Shown piece after piece: positions 16,331 to 21,327 of a stretch of 21,327 nucleotides of DNA; the stretch's first letter is position 1; every line of letters begins with the position of its first letter. The translations under genes were made by a program, and so were the position numbers. The notes beneath the pieces were generated by a model. The model was not told the DNA's origin. It worked only from the letters and a program-made list of their open reading frames with translations, and did not search any database. Source of the DNA: Nemertoderma westbladi (Eukaryota > Xenacoelomorpha > Nemertodermatida > Nemertodermatidae); NCBI GenBank assembly GCA_032718475.1, contig JAUCBJ010004852.1, forward strand, positions 1-21,327, written 5' to 3'.

Positions 16331-17719
16331 TACTGTGTCTACTCTCTCTCCACTTTCGGGTTAAATGTTGTACAACTTACTGGGTCTACTCTCTCTCCAC
16401 TTTCGAGATAAATGTTGTACAACTTACTGTGTCTACTCTATCTCCTCTCCACTTTCGGGTTAAATGTTGTACAACTTACTGGGTGTACTCTCTCTTCACT
16501 CCTGGGTTAAATGTTGTACAACTTACTGGGTCTACTCTCTCTTCACTCCTGGGTTAAATGTTGTACAACTTACTGGGTCTACTCTCTCTTCACTCCTGGG
16601 TTAAATGTTGTACAACTTACTGGGTCTACTCTCTCTTCACTCCTGGGTTAAATGTTGTACAACTTACTGGGTCTACTCTCTCTTCACTCCTGGGTTAAAT
16701 GTTGTACAACTTACTGGGTCTACTCTCTCTTCACTCCTGGGTTAAATGTTGTACAACTTACTGGGTCTAGTCTCTCTTCACTCCTGGGTTAAATGTTGTA
16801 CAACTTACTGGGTCTACTCTCTCTTCACTCCTGGGTTAAATGTTGTACAACTTACTGGATCTACTCTCTCTTCACTCCTGGGTTAAATGTTGTACAACTT
16901 ACTGGGTCTACTCTCTCTTCACTCCTGGGTTAAATGTTGTACAACTTACTGGGTCTACTCTCTCTTCACTCCTGGGTTAAATGTTGTACAACTTACTGGG
17001 TCTACTCTCTCTTCACTCCTGGGTTAAATGTTGTACAACTTACTGTGTCTACTCTCTCTCCACTTTCGGGTTAAATGTTGTACAACTTACTGGGTCTACT
17101 CTCTCTCCACTTTCGGGTTAAATGTTGTAAAACTTACTGGGTCTACTCTCTCTCCACTTTCGGGTTAAATGTTGTATAACTTAATGTGTCTACTCTCTCT
17201 CTCTCCACTTTCGGGTTAAATGTTGTACAACTTACTGGGTCTACTCTCTCTCCACTTTCGGGTTAAATGTTGTAAAACTTACTGGGTCTACTCTCTCTCC
17301 ACTTTCGGGTTAAATGTTGTATAACTTAATGTGTCTACTCTCTCTCTCTCCACTTTCGGGTTAAATGTTGTACAACTTACTGGGTCTACTCTCTCTCCAC
17401 TTTCGGGTTAAATGTTGTACAACTTACTGGGTCTACTCTCACTCCACTTTCGGGTTAAATGTTGTACAACTTACTGGGTCTACTCTCTCTCTCTCCACTT
17501 TCGGGTTAAATGTTGTACAACTTACTGGGTCTACTCTCTCTCCACTTTCGGGTTAAATGTTGTACAACTTACTGGGTCTACTCTCTCTCCACTTTCGGGT
17601 TAAATGTTGTACAACTTACTGGGTCTACTCTCTCTCCACTTTCGGGTTAAATGTTGTACAACTTACTGGGTCTACTCTCTCTCCACTTTCGGGTTAAATG
17701 TTGTACAACTTATTGGGTT
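16326..17719. repeat. 47-bp minisatellite array, right part (about 29 units)
   Basis: Continuation of the array at 1152-2238. It starts with type B units (ccactttcggg), then a homogeneous block of type A units (about 16480-17040), then type B again to the end. Some type B units are lengthened by an extra CTCT. A three-unit block (47+47+51 bases, with the variants gttgtaaaactt and gttgtataacttaatgtg) occurs twice in succession at about 17075-17365, a higher-order repeat. The last unit decays at about 17720, and the SINE follows about 20 bases later. Confidence 0.95.
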
Positions 17720-17739
17720 TACCCTCTCCGACGTACAAA

Positions 17740-18026
17740 GGCGGGTTAGCTCAGTTAGTTGAGCATAGCGCCGGACCTGCAATCTATTGGTTGTAAGTTC
17801 AAGCCCAGCTAGGGTCTACTCAGCCTTTCATCCACTGGGGTCGATAAAATGAGTACCAGTTAAATTACTGGGAGCAAAACTTGGCATAGGAGTAGCGCTC
17901 ATCCCTAGCTTTGGGTAGCAGATAGGAGTAGCGCCCACCCCCACCCCCGTATAGCAGCTATCGAGAGAGGAGCCTTCGGGTCCCCACCGGTCTCGGCCGA
18001 CTGTTTGCTTTTTGCTCCGACCTAAA
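17740..18026 (+). mobile_element. tRNA-derived SINE, copy 1
   Basis: The 5' part is tRNA-like: box A as tagctcagttag (17747-17758) and box B as gttcaagcc (17797-17805), about 38 bases apart, in a ggcggg-initiated sequence. No complete cloverleaf with a plausible anticodon arm forms, so it is a SINE head and not a tRNA gene. The middle (cagcctttcatccactgggg, then tcgataaaatgagtacc) resembles, from memory, the conserved central domain of mollusc (Ceph-type) SINEs. The tail contains ataggagtagcgc twice (about 17886 and 17922), a local duplication absent from copy 2. The end was set at cctaaa, the last bases shared with copy 2. Family assignment is tentative. Confidence 0.72.
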
Positions 18027-18541
18027 GGATTTACTGAGGGACATGTTACTGAAATTAAGGCGTATTTCCTTCCATATTTAACATAAAATGACGTCCATGG
18101 ATCTCAATAGGAATTGTTATCATAGAACTCATCCTATAGAATTAATTGTTGCGTAATGGGGGTGTTGACATTGTCAACACATATTTTTGGCTAAAATGAT
18201 TTACTTAGACAATTTATTTTTAACATAGAAGTCAATGCTAATTCGAAACACCAGTCCTAAGATAAACATAACCTGTTGTTCCCGCTTTTTGAAATTCATC
18301 CCAAATATACTTCGGTAAGTAACTTCGATACAAGTTATCTACAGTAGATATTTAGTATTTCTTTCGCTTTTACAATTTTAAGTAGTCGCTAAAAGAACAT
18401 ATTGCACAACATCAACCGAATTGGAACAATTACAGTATCTTACAGTATATATCCATTGCCTCAAGGACAACAGCTTCTAATGAATTCTCTCCTTCCTTAA
18501 ACACTTTCAAACACGCAACAACAACCTGCTTCGAATTTCTA
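18027..18541. other. AT-rich sequence without recognisable gene
   Basis: About 500 bases with no credible ORF, RNA gene or repeat unit. There are short imperfect repeats such as acagtatcttacagtatat near 18430, but nothing assignable. Confidence 0.5.
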
Positions 18542-18708
18542 GTTTTAATAACTATTTACATACTTGTGTGTAAAGTAGCACTTTACTGTGTGATGATCCG
18601 AGTGGCTTTGTTACACGAACGAACGTAAGTGAGTGAGTGAAAATAAAGCCACGAGGAACAGAACACTTTAAAGTACTTTGCAACAAGTATCTATGTAGTT
18701 TTATTCCA
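18542..18708. repeat. Long imperfect fold-back (inverted repeat)
   Basis: The arm 18542-18612 and the reverse complement of about 18641-18708 align over about 65-70 bases with gaps. Shared blocks are atacttg, aaagta, cttta, gtgt and gtggctttgtt/gtggctttatt. The loop of about 28 bases contains gtgagtgagtga. This could be a small fold-back transposon or a hairpin-forming precursor. No target duplication was identified. Confidence 0.5.
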
Positions 18709-19140
18709 AAATTGTAACATTACGAAGTGATTGTACATATACATTATAAGTGATAGAAACTGCACAAATTATATTAGTTGCTGTATAAATAAATGTAAAA
18801 TGACATAAATTATGTTATAAATAAGTTAGCTTATATTTATGGTGGTGTTTGGAGCCATGTTATAATAATATACTGTAGCTTGGACCCTACTGGTTATTAA
18901 TAGCTATACCCCGCCTACCGGTAGGTAATGCAGTAGGCCTATCTGGCTGTCAGGCAAATTTCCACCTATTGTTTACAATAGGCCTACTACGACAACAATA
19001 GACGTGAACAATAACACCAAATACAATACTAAATGTACAGGCCAATACAATACTGTAATGTTCTCTAAAGTTGTAAAGTGCTAAATGACAATTCGCTGTT
19101 AATACTAACGGCGTTGAGTAATGTTACAATTTTGGAATAA
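18701..19140. mobile_element. Possible MITE with 23-bp perfect terminal inverted repeats
   Basis: The 23 bases at 18701-18723 (beginning ttattccaaaattgtaac) are the exact reverse complement of 19118-19140. The 440 bases between outer ends contain no ORF. They do contain two small perfect palindromes: cctaccggtagg (18914-18925) and cctattgt-tt-acaatagg (18965-18982). TA lies symmetrically just inside the ends, compatible with a Tc1/mariner-like TA duplication, but this is also forced by the symmetry. Element status is an inference. Confidence 0.45.
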
Positions 19141-19319
19141 ATAAATATTACGTAATAATACTGCATTGCATATTATCTCAATTATGCTCAATTAACTGTT
19201 TACCCCCAACAAAGCCCTCTTAGAAAAGTTAACTTTAAATGTTAACAAATTTTGACAACACTTGTTTTACCCGCTTTCGGAATTATTTTCAATAATTGGT
19301 ACAGTAGAGTCCCGTTAAG

Positions 19320-19492
19320 TTTAGGTAGCAAGCAAAGCAAACAGTCGGCCGAGACCGGTGGGGAACCGAAGGCTCCTCTTTCGATAGCTGCTACCCGATG
19401 ATGGTAAGGGTGGGCGCTACTCCTATCCCAAGTTTTACAACCAATAGATTTATAATCCCTGTGCTCAAGCAACTGAGCCAGCCCGCCTTTGT
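19320..19492 (-). mobile_element. tRNA-derived SINE, copy 2, shortened and inverted
   Basis: Read on the minus strand it starts acaaaggcgggctggctcag and has a box-A-like segment (tggctcagttgc), then atctattggttgtaa. It then passes directly to aacttgggataggagtagcg and ends cggccgactgtttgcttt and acctaaa like copy 1. About 85 bases that include box B and the central domain of copy 1 are missing. Without box B it should not be transcribed by RNA polymerase III. Confidence 0.7.
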
Positions 19493-19797
19493 TTAGGTAA
19501 CCCTTTCCATACTACTGTATTTACCTCCATTTTCTGCGCTCCTCTACGGTTCTAGGCCTCCTGGTAAAATATATCGATGGGGGAAACCCAAAATATCAGA
19601 TATGCAGAAAAATCACCCAGAGTGGAAAGGTGATCTGGGTGAAGGGGAGAATGTTCTAACTCTAGACCCTGTCGATTACTTCCGCAAATTCTTTCACACT
19701 ATTTTGATAGATATGATAGTCGAACAGACAAACCTTTACGCAATTCAAAACTTTCAAAACTGACTCGGCCGAAATAGAAATATACCTCGCTCTCATT

Positions 19798-20283
19798 TTG
19801 CGAATGGGGATATATAAATTGCCACGATACCGAATGTTTTGGGAACAAGACTTTCGTATTCCAGGCATTGCGGATTATATGTCTAGAGATCGCTTTCTTG
19901 ATTTAAATCGATTTCTTCACTTTGCTAATAATAACGACATTATAACTAACCCTAGAGATGTTAACTATGGTAGACTTGCGAAGATTCGTCCTCTATCGTA
20001 TAGCATCCGTACTACATGCCTGGAATTTGAGGCCGAAGAGCACCAAGCCATTGACGAACAAATGATACCGTTCAAAGGCCGCAATATTTTGAGGCAATAC
20101 CTACTCAAAAAGCCAATAAAATGGGGAATCAAAGTCTTCAGCCGCAACAGTTCATCTGGATACACCCATGACTTCTTTATCTATGAGGGTCATGGTGATG
20201 TCGCTCAATCATGTGGATTCCAGACTGGTAATTATGTGCTCAAATTACTAGAGACTTTACCTCTCCATTACCATCTACTTTGA
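19798..20283 (+). CDS. piggyBac-like transposase core fragment
   Basis: Open frame of 161 codons. It includes the conserved segments LPRYRMFW, IPGIADYMSRDRF, HQAIDEQMIPFKGR with the first catalytic Asp (20053-20055), YLLKKPIKWGIKVF and GYTHDFFIYEG. It is open upstream of the first Met to about 19760. The last ten residues are read out of frame: the family continues in the next frame with IYFDNYFNFPELQ. Confidence 0.88.
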   Translation: MRMGIYKLPRYRMFWEQDFRIPGIADYMSRDRFLDLNRFLHFANNNDIITNPRDVNYGRLAKIRPLSYSIRTTCLEFEAEEHQAIDEQMIPFKGRNILRQYLLKKPIKWGIKVFSRNSSSGYTHDFFIYEGHGDVAQSCGFQTGNYVLKLLETLPLHYHLL

Positions 20284-20796
20284 CAACTACTTCAACTTCC
20301 CGGAACTCCAGATAATATTGAAGGATATGGGGTTCGATTCGATTGGTTCCCTTCGCAAGGATAGAACCAGGGGCTGTCCGCTTAAGAGCGAGAGGGATCT
20401 CAGGAAAGAGGGTCGAGGGACGTTTGACATGAATGTGGACAGAAATTCTGGTCTATTTCTTGTCCATTGGTATAATATTCGCATGGTTCAACTATCATCG
20501 AATTTCGTAGGGACTTAACCTGTGACGCCCGTGCAGCGATGGTCAAAGTCTCTGTAGAAGAAGATTTTAGTTGACCGGCCTGCAGTTGTAGCTGAATATA
20601 ACGAACATATGGTAGGGGTGGATTTGTTTGATATGCTTCGAACTTTATATGTCTGTGACCATAAGTGCATGAAGTGGTACCGTCGTGTATTCTTGTGGGT
20701 CCTAAACGTAGCCGTTGTAAATGGGTGGTTGGAATATAAGAGGGCCTGCTCTCAGCTGAAGGAGAAAAAGAGTTTACCAGTTCAATAGCATCTTCC

Positions 20797-21153
20797 TTGC
20801 TCCTTCTAAACAAGGCTCCCCCCACACTGACACGCAAGAGAGAGCGCCCATCATTAGCGGTTCCATCAGACTCATATCCTGCTTCCAGTCGGTGTACAAC
20901 ACCGACAGTCAGTGTGCAAGGATTGGCGCTTGTTACATCCAACATCAAGCGCATGCGAGGACCCTCAATGCCATCGCCTGCAGAAGACATTCGAGGGGAC
21001 ATTGTGGCTCATTTTCCGGAGATGGTTTTACATAGTGATCGCTGTCGTTGTCGACAGTGTGGAATGAAGTCACAGGTCAAGTGCATGAAGTGTCTTGTCT
21101 ATCTGTGTCTTCGCCCAGAACGCAACTGTTATTTGGAATATCATCAGCCCTGA
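20797..21153 (+). CDS. piggyBac-like transposase C-terminal cysteine-rich fragment
   Basis: This 118-codon frame has a TTG first codon and is not an independent gene. It begins with a Pro/Ser/Thr-rich linker containing TRKRERPSLAVPS and ends with a zinc-binding-type pattern of Cys pairs (CRCRQCG ... KCMKCL ... CL ... NCYLEYH), as in the C-terminal domain of PGBD transposases. A frame change near 20775 separates it from the catalytic part. Confidence 0.82.
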   Translation: MLLLNKAPPTLTRKRERPSLAVPSDSYPASSRCTTPTVSVQGLALVTSNIKRMRGPSMPSPAEDIRGDIVAHFPEMVLHSDRCRCRQCGMKSQVKCMKCLVYLCLRPERNCYLEYHQP

Positions 21154-21327
21154 ACATGCTTTACAGTAATCATTTAGTTCCAATCATCCATGTCCATATT
21201 GGGATATTGTTTTCATATTTGTTTTGAGCAAAAAATGTTGATTGTAGTGGTAAGTTATTGTATTTGTAGTAATGTGTTCATATATCAATATAATTATATA
21301 TTTTATAATTGTATATTTTTATTTTTA
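21154..21327. other. AT-rich tail of the window
   Basis: The sequence after the transposase stop is increasingly A/T-rich (tatatcaatataattatata) with no ORF. It probably includes the 3' untranslated part of the transposon, but no terminal repeat was found before the window ends. Confidence 0.4.

Larger units (their letters stand above)
19602..21153 (+). pseudogene. piggyBac-like (PGBD / DDE_Tnp_1_7) transposase pseudogene
   Basis: The full span is about 517 codons, near the usual length for the family. The N-terminal part (DPVDYFRKFFHTILIDMIVE, EQTNLYA) lies in one frame from an ATG at 19602. The core continues in a second frame with MGIYKLPRYRMFW, IADYMSRDRFLDLNRFLHF and IDEQMIPFKGR. A third frame carries FDNYF and YNEHMVGVDLFD. 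The three catalytic aspartates are all visible (codons at 20053, 20282 and 20621). A cysteine-rich C-terminus (CRCRQCGMKSQVKCMKCLVY) ends at 21153. Breaks are frame changes near 19760, 20270 and 20775, a TAA at 20516 and TAGs at 20555 and 20786. No TTAA-flanked terminal repeats were recognised. It is a dead element and not a domesticated gene in this copy. Confidence 0.9.

Noticed and set aside
16309-17603. ORFs of 60-80 codons with repeated VQLTGSTLS / CCTTYWVYS motifs across the 47-bp array
   Set aside because: The unit length is not a multiple of three, so the repeated peptides come from cycling through frames of a non-coding satellite.
17740-17812. A functional tRNA gene
   Set aside because: Box A and box B are present, but there is no regular acceptor and anticodon stem, and the sequence continues into a SINE body.
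19300-19320. A pogo/Tigger-like terminal repeat (tacagtagagtcccg)
   Set aside because: It resembles such ends from memory, but no matching inverted end was found in the window and it abuts SINE copy 2.

Overview
The window is eukaryotic, most likely an invertebrate animal genome. It holds no recognisable single-copy host gene and no prokaryotic gene organisation. Almost everything that can be identified is repetitive: a BEL/Pao LTR retrotransposon, a large 47-bp minisatellite, two copies of a tRNA-derived SINE, a piggyBac-type transposase pseudogene and AT-rich filler. The SINE central segment resembles, from memory, a domain described from mollusc (cephalopod) SINEs, so a lophotrochozoan is a reasonable guess. 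It is only a guess.

Layout. 1-412: degenerate repeats built on GGGATCCCG / CGGGATCGGG. 413-1151: AT-rich, nothing recognised. 1152-2238: left part of the 47-bp array. 2239-16325: one 14,087-bp BEL/Pao element on the minus strand, inserted into that array, with 1604- and 1619-bp LTRs and a perfect 5-bp target duplication (CAACT). 16326-17719: the array resumes. 17740-18026: tRNA-SINE copy 1. 18542-19140: a long imperfect fold-back and a 23-bp perfect inverted repeat bounding about 440 bp. 19320-19492: shortened, inverted SINE copy 2. 19602-21153: broken piggyBac-like (PGBD) transposase.

The BEL/Pao element, read on the minus strand from 16325 down to 2239, runs: 5' LTR; leader; Gag with coiled coil, DUF1759-like region and CCHC knuckle; DUF1758-type aspartic protease; reverse transcriptase (YVDD); RNase H; integrase (HHCC, D-D-E) and its C-terminal DUF5641-like domain; a 1.2-kb spacer with pyrimidine-rich and about 165-bp repeats; an extra, non-envelope ORF of about 2.6 kb (called ORF3 here); a G-rich polypurine tract; 3' LTR. 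The copy is disabled by several stops, frameshifts and deletions although its LTRs are only about 2% different over the stretch I compared.

The main novelty candidates are three. (1) ORF3: its first part looks like a DEDD (RNase D/WRN-type) 3'-5' exonuclease fold whose catalytic acids appear mostly replaced, followed by two tandem CCHC zinc knuckles and a basic tail. (2) A dyad-symmetric motif of about 24 bp occurs four times in each LTR and three more times inside gag, pol and ORF3, in different reading frames. (3) The 47-bp minisatellite is colinear with the central segment of the neighbouring SINE and may have grown from it.
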